From the NCBI RefSeq assembly GCF_004358445.1, contig NZ_CP037951.1, forward strand, positions 2,467,501-2,531,500: 64,000 bases of DNA, read 5' to 3'. This DNA is from Parashewanella tropica. Its GTDB lineage: Bacteria; Pseudomonadota; Gammaproteobacteria; Enterobacterales; Shewanellaceae. Within the stretch, counting starts at the first letter, position 1, and each line of letters opens with the position of its first letter. Shown piece by piece: positions 55,523 to 64,000 of this stretch. The notes beneath the pieces were generated by a model that was not told the DNA's origin, ran no database searches, and saw only the letters and a program-made list of their open reading frames with translations. Both the position numbers and the translations under genes were made by a program.

Positions 55523-56899
55523 TTATAAAGAAAATTGATAGCCAACACCTAGGTTGAAAAAGTAGGTATCTGGTATTTCGTGAACTGCGATTTGTTTTCT
55601 ACCCGCTTCGGCTTTAAGCACAATTTGAGGAATTGGGAAGTAATTGACGCCTAAGCTCGTCCAGGTTTGTTCAAAGCGTTTCGTAGCAACGCCTGACTCC
55701 ACTTCTTTTACTGGGTTCGAGTAATCAATATTGGCAAAAACGGTGACTGGAACATCAAAATATTCCTTTAAGTCAACGCCTGCTTCAACAAAGTAAGCGA
55801 CGGCCTTTGAACCTACTTGTGAGAATCCGCCTGGTCTTAAACCTGGAGTAGTTTTATTCGCTAAGGTAATTTCATCAGCATCAGAAAGTGTGCCGTAAAG
55901 GTATTGACCTCTTAAAATCCAAGGTCCTTCAACATAAGCTCCAGATACAGCGCCAATTTGAACAGTGCCATCTCCTGTAATACGACCATCATTATGGCGA
56001 TTACCCGCAGAGAAACCGTAATAATATGCAGCACCTACTGCCAAACCATCTTTTTTAAAGTTACCGTAATCCAGACGAACTACACCAGCAAAGTCATCAG
56101 CGTTTACATGTTCAAATCGAGTTTGATGGCCAGTACTTACCCATCCGTAACTTCGAAAGTATTCTGAGTTTAAGCCGTTAATGATTTGAGCTTGATAATT
56201 AAAATCGCCTAATTGGCCAAAAACCCCAATACCAAACTCATTCCATGTTGTCGGGATCAACGTCGCTTCACTTTTGTGACGCATTACGGTTAGGTGTTGA
56301 TTGGGCTTATGAAGAATGGTTCCTAAACCCACTGGGACATGAATATTACCAAACTTTATTCCGAAGCTATCAGAAGGGCGATAACGGAACTGTGCCTTTT
56401 CAATGACAACTTCACCACCAGCTTCAATTTCTGACTCAAACTCACCCGCTTCTTCAAAGCCATCGTATTCTAGCGTTGCGCCAGTACCACCATGTTCAAA
56501 CTCAACTTCAACTTCAAAGTCCCACTCATTGTTAAAACGGTAGCCAAACTCAGTGACAATTCGCTCTAAATCAAAGCGACCACGACGTGTTGGAGTGGTA
56601 TCTTGAACATTTTCAAAGACTTCATCATTGGTATAAATTGCAGAACCATAAGATTTAAATACAAACTCATCCAAGCTTTTCGCTTTTTGTGCGACCGCAA
56701 CGTCTGTCGTGCCTGTCACGGATTTTTTTTCAACCGTTTGCTGAGCTTGTTGTAGCTTAATTTGCTCCAATTCAGCCTTCAGCGCTTTTAATTGAGCTTC
56801 TTGAGCTAGGATCATTTGCTCTAACTTACCCGTATCAGCGGCATTCACTGTTCCAGAAAGCCCAAGCAGAATCCCTGCTGCAACCAATGATTTTCTCAT
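55523..56899 (-). CDS. outer-membrane porin-like beta-barrel
   Basis: 458 residues. Signal peptide ending NAA, then a coiled coil (LEQMILAQEAQLKALKAELEQIKLQ, residues 26-50 in outline), then many alternating beta strands and a final aromatic residue (GYQFSL). This is the layout of trimeric porins with an N-terminal coiled coil. It lies first in the Fur-box operon and may pass an iron source. Confidence 0.82.
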   Translation of the reverse strand: MRKSLVAAGILLGLSGTVNAADTGKLEQMILAQEAQLKALKAELEQIKLQQAQQTVEKKSVTGTTDVAVAQKAKSLDEFVFKSYGSAIYTNDEVFENVQDTTPTRRGRFDLERIVTEFGYRFNNEWDFEVEVEFEHGGTGATLEYDGFEEAGEFESEIEAGGEVVIEKAQFRYRPSDSFGIKFGNIHVPVGLGTILHKPNQHLTVMRHKSEATLIPTTWNEFGIGVFGQLGDFNYQAQIINGLNSEYFRSYGWVSTGHQTRFEHVNADDFAGVVRLDYGNFKKDGLAVGAAYYYGFSAGNRHNDGRITGDGTVQIGAVSGAYVEGPWILRGQYLYGTLSDADEITLANKTTPGLRPGGFSQVGSKAVAYFVEAGVDLKEYFDVPVTVFANIDYSNPVKEVESGVATKRFEQTWTSLGVNYFPIPQIVLKAEAGRKQIAVHEIPDTYFFNLGVGYQFSL

Positions 56900-56951
56900 T
56901 TAAGCAATACTCCAACATACCATTTACAATTATGGGCGCAGATCTTACTTT

Positions 56952-56972
56952 AAATGAGAATGATTTGCATTT
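56952..56972 (-). promoter_or_regulatory. Fur box candidate
   Basis: AAATGCAAATCATTCTCATTT on the minus strand, 53 bases before ATG 56899, matches the 7-1-7 pattern of gammaproteobacterial Fur sites in most positions. It implies repression of the porin-imelysin-diheme operon by Fe(II)-Fur. Confidence 0.7.
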
Positions 56973-57176
56973 GTTATTTTAACAACATTAACAGTTAATT
57001 AAATTTTCCTTGATCTATTCGAGGTTTTCGTTTCTTTTGTGAGTTTTACATCACATTCAAGATCCATCAGTACTAACTTGACATAATATGTCCAAACAAT
57101 TACCTTACATTTTCATAACAACAAATAATAAAAAACTGGTAACATCCAGTCACTTGAAATGAAAAAGGACTTGAAA

Positions 57177-57887
57177 ATGAAATCTGCCACTGTTTTCGGT
57201 GCAATTACCGATATCTACCTCTCACCTACCAAAGCATTTAATGGTTTGAAAGAAGCAAAAGGATGGTCTTGGACGGCTTTCGCTTTTATTTTTGGCTCAA
57301 TGCTGGTTGCCATGTCACTATTTTATGCTTCTGCCGATCCTCAGTATTTAATTGACCAGCAAATCGCAGCTCTACCTAATGATATGACCGCACAAGAACG
57401 AGATGGTGCAATCAAAGGCATTGAGATGGTGTCGGGTATGATGCAATGGTTTGCTATTGGGGGCGGCGCCGTAGCAATCGTCGTATTTACTGCAATTTTT
57501 GCCCTTTACTTCTTACTCATTAGCAAGCTTGATCCAGAGAATAACCAATCATTTGGTGATTGGTTTGCATTTAACTTGTGGGTACAAATGCCAGCACTAT
57601 TCAATTGGATAGGAGTGATTATTTTGGTTGCTATCGCAGGTACCGATCAACTTTCCCTCACCATCTTTAATTTTGCTTCGCTGAATCAGTTAGTACTAGG
57701 ATTAGATATGCAGTCTCCGTTTTACGGATTGACTGAGAACATTACTATTTTTGCACTATGGGGAGTTGCTCTCTCTGTACTCGGCTTAAAAAGCTGGACT
57801 AACTTCTCGACTTCGAAAGCGATTCTTTTTGGTGCTCTTCCTTCAGTATTAATTTGGGGAATTTGGTTCATTATTGCTGCACTTTAA
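57177..57887 (+). CDS. Yip1-family inner-membrane protein
   Basis: 236 residues from ATG 57177, preceded by AAAAGGACTTG; an ATG at 57159 lacks a ribosome site. Conserved YLSPTKAFNGLK near the start, then about five membrane helices, as in Yip1-domain proteins. Function in bacteria is unknown. 51 bases upstream of the ABC exporter adaptor, so it may be the first gene of that operon. Confidence 0.85.
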   Translation: MKSATVFGAITDIYLSPTKAFNGLKEAKGWSWTAFAFIFGSMLVAMSLFYASADPQYLIDQQIAALPNDMTAQERDGAIKGIEMVSGMMQWFAIGGGAVAIVVFTAIFALYFLLISKLDPENNQSFGDWFAFNLWVQMPALFNWIGVIILVAIAGTDQLSLTIFNFASLNQLVLGLDMQSPFYGLTENITIFALWGVALSVLGLKSWTNFSTSKAILFGALPSVLIWGIWFIIAAL

Positions 57888-57938
57888 TTCTTATTCAGCA
57901 GCACCAACCACAGGTGCTGTTCATCTTGAGTTTATACT

Positions 57939-59114
57939 ATGAAAAAAGTCGTAATCATCATTGTTGCCATTGCAGTTTTTGCAGGCATACTGATTAAAAG
58001 CCGTTCCAATTTTGGTGCTGAGCAACCAAAACTAGAGGTACAACACCCTGTAACAGGTGCAATCTCTGATTCAATTCTCGCTTCTGGAAATTTGGTTTTT
58101 GATACTCAAGTGCAACTGCGTTCAGAGGTGACTGGACGTGTCGCAAAAGTCTTAGTTGAAGAAGGTCAGACTGTAACAAAAGGTCAAATTTTAATGAAGC
58201 TGGATACAAGAGCGTTTGAAGCTGAAGTAGAACGTACAGATGCCATTGTTAAAGCCAGTAAAATTGCAGTACAACGTGCCAAAGTCAGTCTTGATAACAT
58301 TGAAACTCAACTCGAACGTCAGCGCAAATTATTTGATATCGGAATGTCGGATGCTGAAACTTTTGATAATTTAAAAAATCAGAAAGAACTGGCAAAAATT
58401 GATATTCAATCAGCTAAGGCTCAATTAGAACAAGCAAAAGCGTCACTATCTATCTCTAAAGACAGGTTAAGTAAAAGTGTTTTTAAAGCACCGATGACAG
58501 GGTTACTGGTTTCAGTCGACATTAAAGAAGGTGAAACGGTTATTGCAGGAACCACTAATATTATCGGCTCTGATCTTATGGTCATCGCTGATCCAAGTGC
58601 CATTTTAGCAGAGCTTAGAGTCGATGAAACGGATATTGCTAGTATTAAGCTCAACCAAAAAACGGATATTTTTGCAGCGGCTTATCCTGAAAAACCTTTC
58701 ACAGGTAAAGTGATCAATATTGGCACTTCTGCAAAAGTTCAGCAGGGTTCAAATGGCTTGTCATTCAAAGTAAAAGTTCTACTCGATCAAACTAAACGTC
58801 ACTTGTATGCAGGAATGAGTTGTCGTGCCGAAATTTCTACTTCAACATCAAAGCACGCAGTAAAACTTCCTATTGAAGCCATTCATCAGCAAGATGATGA
58901 ATACTATGTTTGGCTCGTTGGTGCTGATAATAAAGTAACAAAGCATACTGTAACAGTGGGGATTGCTTCAGATATCGAGCAAGCCATCAACTCGGGTTTA
59001 TCAACAAAAGACAGAGTGGTTATTGGTCCAGCCCGACCTGTGAGTAAATTGAAAGATGGCGATATCATCACTCCAGAGCAGGCAACGGCTAAAGAAAAAG
59101 GTAATGCTGTATGA
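57939..59114 (+). CDS. macA: MacA-like periplasmic adaptor of an ABC exporter
   Basis: 391 residues: an N-terminal membrane anchor (VVIIIVAIAVFAGILI), lipoyl half motifs (VLVEEGQTVTKGQILMKLD and APMTGLLVSVDIKEGE), a coiled-coil hairpin between them, and a beta-barrel domain. The stop overlaps the ATPase start (ATGA). Fits an adaptor of a tripartite MacAB-type pump for macrolides, peptides or lipids; the substrate is not readable. Confidence 0.88.
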   Translation: MKKVVIIIVAIAVFAGILIKSRSNFGAEQPKLEVQHPVTGAISDSILASGNLVFDTQVQLRSEVTGRVAKVLVEEGQTVTKGQILMKLDTRAFEAEVERTDAIVKASKIAVQRAKVSLDNIETQLERQRKLFDIGMSDAETFDNLKNQKELAKIDIQSAKAQLEQAKASLSISKDRLSKSVFKAPMTGLLVSVDIKEGETVIAGTTNIIGSDLMVIADPSAILAELRVDETDIASIKLNQKTDIFAAAYPEKPFTGKVINIGTSAKVQQGSNGLSFKVKVLLDQTKRHLYAGMSCRAEISTSTSKHAVKLPIEAIHQQDDEYYVWLVGADNKVTKHTVTVGIASDIEQAINSGLSTKDRVVIGPARPVSKLKDGDIITPEQATAKEKGNAV

Positions 59115-59818
59115 GTAAGGTTATACGGCTAAGTGAAATAACCAAACATTACCAAATGGGCGATCAAACCTTTAAAGCATTGGACGGGATCAATGTCGAT
59201 ATAGACGAAAATGAATATGTTGCCATTATTGGGCCTTCTGGATCGGGTAAATCTACCTTAATGAATATCATCGGCTGTCTAGATACCCCGACTTCAGGTG
59301 AATACCATTTAAAAGATAAGCTTGTTAAAAAAATGAGTGAAACCGAGCTAGCACAACAACGGAACAAGAGTGTCGGTTTTATTTTTCAAAGTTTCAATTT
59401 ATTACCAAGAGCCAGCGCCTTAGAAAACGTAATGCAGCCATTAGTTTACCGTTTTATTCCGCAGTCGGAGCGCAGAGTTCAAGCAATGGAGTCCCTTAAA
59501 CGCGTTGGATTGGAAGATAAAATCAATCACTTATCCAGCCAACTTTCTGGGGGACAAAGGCAAAGGGTGGCAATTGCGCGTGCATTAGTCACTAAACCGC
59601 ATATTTTGCTTGGAGATGAACCAACCGGAAATCTCGACAGTAAAACCACGAAAGACATTATGAAACTGTTTGATGAGCTACACCAAGAAGGGCATACCAT
59701 TATTCTCGTGACTCATGAACAAGAAATTGCTGATCATTGTGAACGTGTCATTCGCTTAGTTGATGGAAAAGTCGTTGCGGATACGCGCAAACAAACCAAG
59801 GAGCGATTACATGTTTAA
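59111..59818 (+). CDS. ABC transporter ATP-binding protein (MacB/LolD type)
   Basis: 235 residues. Walker A GPSGSGKST, Q-loop FQSFNLL, signature LSGGQRQRVAIARAL, Walker B ILLGDEPTGNLD and switch LVTHE are all intact. The ATPase and the permease are separate genes rather than the fused MacB. Overlaps both neighbours, so the three genes are tightly coupled. Confidence 0.93.
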   Translation: MSKVIRLSEITKHYQMGDQTFKALDGINVDIDENEYVAIIGPSGSGKSTLMNIIGCLDTPTSGEYHLKDKLVKKMSETELAQQRNKSVGFIFQSFNLLPRASALENVMQPLVYRFIPQSERRVQAMESLKRVGLEDKINHLSSQLSGGQRQRVAIARALVTKPHILLGDEPTGNLDSKTTKDIMKLFDELHQEGHTIILVTHEQEIADHCERVIRLVDGKVVADTRKQTKERLHV

Positions 59819-61046
59819 GTCGGCAATCGCAATTATTGAAGGAATTAAAGCTGCTCTACAAGCAATTAGAGCAAACGCAATGCGCTCTGCCCTAACCTGT
59901 CTAGGGATAATTATTGGTGTGGCTTCAGTTGTAACAGTGGTAGCCGTGATGCAAGGCTTTACCAAACAGATTAATGATCAGCTTTCTGATCTTTCACCAG
60001 ATGTAACAACGATCAAACCCTATGTGTCATTAGAAGACCAGATGGTTGGAAAACAAAGTAAACTCAATTACGATGATTTTTTATATTTGAAAAATAAAAT
60101 CAAACAAATTGATGTTATGACTGCAAATATGATCAGTTTGAACTTTGCAAATGGCGCTCAATATAAAAATTACACTCACAGTGCTCAAGTAGTCGGTACA
60201 GATAAAGATTTTCAGAAACTTTTTAAAACCTTTCCAGAAAAAGGACGTTATATAAGAGAAAGTGACGGAGAAAAAAGAAGACGAGTGGCATTGGTAGGAA
60301 AAACTGTAATCGAAAAGCTTCACCTGCCAAAAAATCCTGTTGGAGAGTATATAAAGCTGGCTGGAAAATGGTTCCATATTATTGGAGTTACTGAAACTCA
60401 AGATACCTTTCTAGGAATTGATAGAAACAACAATATTTATATTCCAATCAGCACGATGAACACCCTAGAAGGCGGGAATACAGGCTTCATCAGCCTCACA
60501 TACCGCCTGAAAGATGAGCTTGATGAAAAACAAGTTAAGCAACAAATTTCCAATATATTAAGACAACGCCATAAAATTTCGTCAGGTCAACCAGACGATT
60601 TTGAATTTGAAACGGCGCAAAAAGCAAAAGAGAGAACAAAAGAACTGACGACCAGTATTACTGGAGTTACCGCTGGGATAGTAGGAATAAGCCTAATTGT
60701 TGGTGGGATTGGCGTCATGAATATCATGCTGGTATCGGTAACAGAAAGAACACGTGTTATCGGAACGCTAAAGGCCCTAGGTGCAACACCTGGATTTATC
60801 ATGTTGCAATTTTTGGTTGAAGCTGTGGTGTTATCATTATTTGGTGGAATGATTGGGCTTGCAATTGGCTTTGGTTTATCTGAATTAATCTCAATACTAA
60901 TACCGAATCTATCTGACACTTACATCCCAACATGGGCGATTTTACTGTCTTTTGGCTTTACTTCTGCCATTGGTATCATCTTTGGCTTAGCGCCAGCGAT
61001 TAAAGCAGCAAGGTTGAACCCGATTGATGCTTTGCGTTACGAATAA
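59811..61046 (+). CDS. ABC transporter permease (MacB-like, FtsX fold)
   Basis: 411 residues from ATG 59811, which overlaps the ATPase stop by eight bases. One N-terminal helix, a large periplasmic MacB domain (residues ~50-270), and three C-terminal helices with the FtsX segment (GGIGVMNIMLVSVTERT, IGTLKALGA). With its partners it moves its substrate by a mechanotransmission mechanism. A strong terminator follows. Confidence 0.92.
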   Translation: MFKSAIAIIEGIKAALQAIRANAMRSALTCLGIIIGVASVVTVVAVMQGFTKQINDQLSDLSPDVTTIKPYVSLEDQMVGKQSKLNYDDFLYLKNKIKQIDVMTANMISLNFANGAQYKNYTHSAQVVGTDKDFQKLFKTFPEKGRYIRESDGEKRRRVALVGKTVIEKLHLPKNPVGEYIKLAGKWFHIIGVTETQDTFLGIDRNNNIYIPISTMNTLEGGNTGFISLTYRLKDELDEKQVKQQISNILRQRHKISSGQPDDFEFETAQKAKERTKELTTSITGVTAGIVGISLIVGGIGVMNIMLVSVTERTRVIGTLKALGATPGFIMLQFLVEAVVLSLFGGMIGLAIGFGLSELISILIPNLSDTYIPTWAILLSFGFTSAIGIIFGLAPAIKAARLNPIDALRYE

Positions 61047-61058
61047 TCATATCAAGAC

Positions 61059-61090
61059 AAAGAGTTGAATTAGCCTTCAACTCTTTTTTA
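61059..61090 (+). terminator. intrinsic terminator after the ABC exporter operon
   Basis: AAAGAGTTGAA and TTCAACTCTTT pair in an 11-bp stem with a six-base loop, then TTTTAATT. Confidence 0.9.
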
Positions 61091-61181
61091 ATTCAGCGTT
61101 AATGTTTCTTAATGTTTAGCTATTTGTATATTTAACTCAATAAATTAGTGTATGTAAATCTAGCTCATTGGAATCACAATT

Positions 61182-62030
61182 ATGGCCGTTACTCCTCCAG
61201 CCACCACTGATAACCAAACCCATTTTCGGAATATAGATCAGCCCCCTCAATTACTTCAAGACTTACAAAAAACAACGACTTTTACTCTTTCATTAAGAAC
61301 TGATGAACAAGCAGATTGCAAAACTGTTTGTAAGTCTTTACAACGTGATGGATACGCTTCGTTATCCAATACAGGATTTTCAAGCGGAATGCCTTTGAGT
61401 TTGGATTTACTTTGTTGTGTTGAGGAGCAATTAGTCAGTGATTTAAATGCAAATAAAATAGAAACCGTCTGTGTCTCTCATACCCATAACCCTCCATTGG
61501 AGTTATGTTTATATCTTGATGAACCGACTGAACATGAAGCTGTACGAAAATTATTATCACAAGAGACTGACCAAACTCAAATAGACACTGTATCTAGAAT
61601 CACATGTACTAGAAAATCTATGCTGGTCGCGTTAGCAAGTGTTGATCGCTTAAGTGTGCCTTATCACATAATTTATCACTCTGACTTTGTGAACACTAGT
61701 GATGCTCCAAGCATAATAAAAAGGGATAGTGCACAACTTTTAGACACTCAATTTAAAACTAATTTAAATAAACCAAAAGTGTTTGTGAAAGAAATACAAT
61801 TACCTGAACTTTCACTACAACAAAACGGCATCAGTTACTTTTATCGGAATAGATCTGGGGGGGAATGGATGATGTTTAGTTTAAAACCCGACATATTTGG
61901 GATTGAGGGTGAAGACGGAGAATGGAAAATGTGGTGCTGCGAGCTTAAAAGTAAAGAAGGTCAACAAAGGTGGCAAATGATTGAAGCCATTATGCCACCT
62001 GATGTCAAAACTAAACTAGGTATGTCTTAA
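61182..62030 (+). CDS. unrecognised 282-residue protein
   Basis: No signal peptide and no membrane segment. Mixed alpha/beta with scattered cysteines ([17 protein letters not shown]) and a C-terminal [14 protein letters not shown] stretch. No family recognised. It has its own terminator upstream and converges on fabF, the two stop codons sharing TTAA. Could be an accessory cytosolic protein. Function not assignable from the sequence. Confidence 0.6.
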   Translation: MAVTPPATTDNQTHFRNIDQPPQLLQDLQKTTTFTLSLRTDEQADCKTVCKSLQRDGYASLSNTGFSSGMPLSLDLLCCVEEQLVSDLNANKIETVCVSHTHNPPLELCLYLDEPTEHEAVRKLLSQETDQTQIDTVSRITCTRKSMLVALASVDRLSVPYHIIYHSDFVNTSDAPSIIKRDSAQLLDTQFKTNLNKPKVFVKEIQLPELSLQQNGISYFYRNRSGGEWMMFSLKPDIFGIEGEDGEWKMWCCELKSKEGQQRWQMIEAIMPPDVKTKLGMS

Positions 62031-63265
62031 CCTTTTTTAAACAGCAAAGAACCGTTAGTGCCACCAAAGCCAAACGAGTTACATAATGCATACTCAAGGT
62101 TCACATCACGTGCTGTATGTGGAACAAAATCCAAATCACAGCCTTCATCAGGGTTATCTAAGTTGATGGTAGGCGGTACAGCTTGGTTTTGCAGTGCCAA
62201 TAAGGTGAAAATAGCTTCAATTGCGCCTGCTGCACCAAGCAAGTGGCCTGTCATTGACTTAGTCGAGCTCACCATCAGATTGTAAGCATGTTCACCAAAC
62301 ACTGACTTAACTGCTGCAGCTTCAGCTTTATCACCGGCTGGCGTTGAAGTACCGTGAGCATTGATATAACCAATCATATCTAATGGAAGCTGTGCGTCAT
62401 TGATAGCATTTTGCATCGCAGCAGCTGCACCTTCACCATCCGCTGGAGGTGACGTCATGTGGAACGCATCGCCACTCATACCAAAGCCAACTAATTCACC
62501 GTAGATCTTGGCACCACGAGCTTTAGCATGTTCGTATTCTTCCATTACGATCATACCTGCACCGTCACCAATAACAAAACCGTCACGGTCTTTATCCCAA
62601 GGGCGACTTGCAGCTTGCGGATCATCATTGCGAGTAGAAAGTGCTTTAGCGGCGGCAAAACCACCTACGCCCATTGGGCATGTAACATCTTCAGCACCAC
62701 CTGCAATCATGACATCTGCATCACCATAAGCGATTGTACGAGCTGCAAAGCCGATGTTATGCACGCCTGTAGTACAGGCTGTAGTCACAGCAAAGTTAGG
62801 TCCTTTCATGCCATACTTAATCGACACATGACCCGCAATCATATTAATGATGGTGCTTGGCACAAAGAAAGGAGAAATTTTACGGGCACCGCTTTTCAGA
62901 TACGCAGCATGGTTTTGCTCGATAAGTGGCATACCACCCATGCCTGCACCAATTGCAGTACCTACACGGCCAGGGTTCTCTTGGCTCATATCTAAGCCTG
63001 AATCTTCGATGGCTTGAATACTAGCAGCCATACCATATTGGATAAACTTATCCATTTTGCGAGCGTCTTTCTTAGAAAGATACTGCTCTACATCAAAATC
63101 TTTGATTGAGCCGCTAAAGCGAGTGGTGAGTTCACTGGCATCAAAAGAAGTAATTGGTGCAATACCACTTTTACCAGCAACAAGCGCATCCCAAGTGCTT
63201 TGAACGGTGTTACCTACTGGGGTGATCAGGCCTAACCCAGTAACAACTACGCGACGTTTAGACAC
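62027..63265 (-). CDS. fabF: 3-oxoacyl-ACP synthase II
   Basis: 412 residues, starting at GTG 63265 behind AAGG. The catalytic triad of elongating ketosynthases is seen: Cys in VTTACTTG (~164), His in [11 protein letters not shown] (~304) and His in [12 protein letters not shown] (~341). It extends acyl-ACP with malonyl-ACP in fatty-acid synthesis. 92 bases after acpP, with a terminator between. Confidence 0.95.
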   Translation of the reverse strand: MSKRRVVVTGLGLITPVGNTVQSTWDALVAGKSGIAPITSFDASELTTRFSGSIKDFDVEQYLSKKDARKMDKFIQYGMAASIQAIEDSGLDMSQENPGRVGTAIGAGMGGMPLIEQNHAAYLKSGARKISPFFVPSTIINMIAGHVSIKYGMKGPNFAVTTACTTGVHNIGFAARTIAYGDADVMIAGGAEDVTCPMGVGGFAAAKALSTRNDDPQAASRPWDKDRDGFVIGDGAGMIVMEEYEHAKARGAKIYGELVGFGMSGDAFHMTSPPADGEGAAAAMQNAINDAQLPLDMIGYINAHGTSTPAGDKAEAAAVKSVFGEHAYNLMVSSTKSMTGHLLGAAGAIEAIFTLLALQNQAVPPTINLDNPDEGCDLDFVPHTARDVNLEYALCNSFGFGGTNGSLLFKKG

Positions 63266-63305
63266 AATACTTACCTTAATCTTAAGCTAACAAGGCTATC
63301 ATAGC

Positions 63306-63341
63306 CCTAAAACAAAACAGGCGGCAATAAATGCCGCCTGT
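63306..63341 (-). terminator. terminator between acpP and fabF
   Basis: ACAGGCGGCA and TGCCGCCTGT (63317-63341) pair perfectly around ATAAA; the minus strand follows with TTTTGTTTTAG. It would make acpP more abundant than fabF in mRNA. Confidence 0.85.
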
Positions 63342-63357
63342 CTCTAGTAATTCAGTA

Positions 63358-63591
63358 TTACTGATTGTTGTTCACATAGTCGATCGCTGCTTGAACAGTA
63401 GTGATCTTCTCTGCTTCTTCATCAGGGATTTCGGTGTCAAACTCTTCTTCTAGAGCCATAACCAACTCAACTGTGTCTAGAGAATCTGCACCTAAGTCAT
63501 CAACAAAAGATGCTGCAGGCTTTACGTCTTCTTCTTTAACGCCTAGTTGCTCAATGATGATTTTCTTTACACGTTCTTCGATGTTGCTCAT
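63358..63591 (-). CDS. acpP: acyl carrier protein
   Basis: 77 residues, highly acidic. The phosphopantetheine serine is in [19 protein letters not shown], at about residue 37. It carries acyl chains for fatty-acid synthesis in the cytosol. GGAAAG ribosome site before the ATG. Confidence 0.97.
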   Translation of the reverse strand: MSNIEERVKKIIIEQLGVKEEDVKPAASFVDDLGADSLDTVELVMALEEEFDTEIPDEEAEKITTVQAAIDYVNNNQ

Positions 63592-63759
63592 TAGTTTTCT
63601 TTCCTATTCAAATTACGCACTTGCGTAAGATTGGGAGTAGTTTATTCGATTTAGCCAACATTGCAACCCCGGATTTTGTGGTCTAACCACGATTTTTGGA
63701 AATTGCTCAGCTAATCGCCACTCAGTTAACGCAGTTCCCTGCTGAATACAGTAAAACCT

Positions 63760-64000
63760 TTATACCATATACATTCCGCCATTCACATGCAACGTTTGCC
63801 CTGTGATATAAGCGGATGAATCTGAAGCTAAAAACAGTACAGAACTCGCAATTTCTTGAGCCTGACCTAAACGCTCACTTGGAACTTGAGTCAAAATAGC
63901 TTTTTGCTGCTCTTCAGTCAACTCGTCAGTCATATCCGTTTGGATAAATCCAGGCGCAACAGCATTGACAGTGATGTTTCTAGACGCAACTTCTTTAGCT
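63760..64000 (-). CDS. fabG: 3-oxoacyl-ACP reductase, 3' part
   Basis: The C-terminal 80 residues, cut by the window edge: [34 protein letters not shown] and the ending [16 protein letters not shown]. This is the usual end of FabG, the NADPH-dependent SDR of fatty-acid elongation. Its place upstream of acpP and fabF on the minus strand is the normal fabG-acpP-fabF order. Confidence 0.95.
   Translation of the reverse strand, partial: AKEVASRNITVNAVAPGFIQTDMTDELTEEQQKAILTQVPSERLGQAQEIASSVLFLASDSSAYITGQTLHVNGGMYMV

Overview
The window looks like chromosome of a marine gammaproteobacterium, most likely of the Alteromonadales or a neighbouring order. The A+T-rich composition, E. coli-type 296-residue cytidine deaminase, exonuclease I, the fabG-acpP-fabF order, a large TonB-dependent receptor of the sugar-uptake kind and an oxidative L-fucose pathway all fit, but the assignment is inference. 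No tRNA, rRNA, CRISPR array, transposase or phage gene was seen.

Layout. (1) 0.1-4.2 kb: a tight operon of a DUF2064-ArsM fusion, a radical SAM enzyme, a thioredoxin-type ArsC and an MTAP-like phosphorylase, together suggesting organoarsenical (arsenosugar-like) synthesis. (2) 4.3-8.5 kb: two divergent arrays of very small genes, mostly exported and built from two paralogous families (an Ig-like two-cysteine family A and a four-cysteine family B). Two members are broken, one by a 5-bp tandem duplication and one by an in-frame stop. I recognise no known system here. (3) 8.7-21.7 kb: DODA-type dioxygenase, GLUG-repeat lipoprotein, SRPBCC and DUF1223 proteins, manB/manC for GDP-mannose, an RND efflux pair and a K+ channel.

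(4) 21.8-41.9 kb: a carbohydrate island between two paralogous IclR regulators: a GH172-like DUF2961 protein, nagB-nagK-nagA, and a full oxidative L-fucose route (mutarotase, dehydrogenase, lactonase, dehydratase, ketodeoxyfuconate dehydrogenase, diketo hydrolase and an FMN lactate dehydrogenase to convert the L-lactate formed), plus a Na+/solute symporter, a Gfo/Idh oxidoreductase and a TonB-dependent receptor. Two inverted copies of a structured ~93-bp repeat lie inside it; their terminal arms differ between copies but stay self-complementary.

(5) 42.1-48.7 kb: exonuclease I, then a collinear tandem duplication: a plain cytidine deaminase, a second deaminase with an extra 154-residue N-terminal domain, and an ankyrin-repeat protein starting with that same domain. 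(6) 48.7-57 kb: a 3-hydroxyisobutyrate-dehydrogenase-like reductase with a sugar kinase, small proteins, a hotdog thioesterase, and a porin-imelysin-diheme operon behind a good Fur-box candidate. (7) 57-64 kb: a Yip1-family membrane protein, a MacA/MacB-type ABC exporter, an unrecognised protein, and fabF, acpP and the end of fabG.
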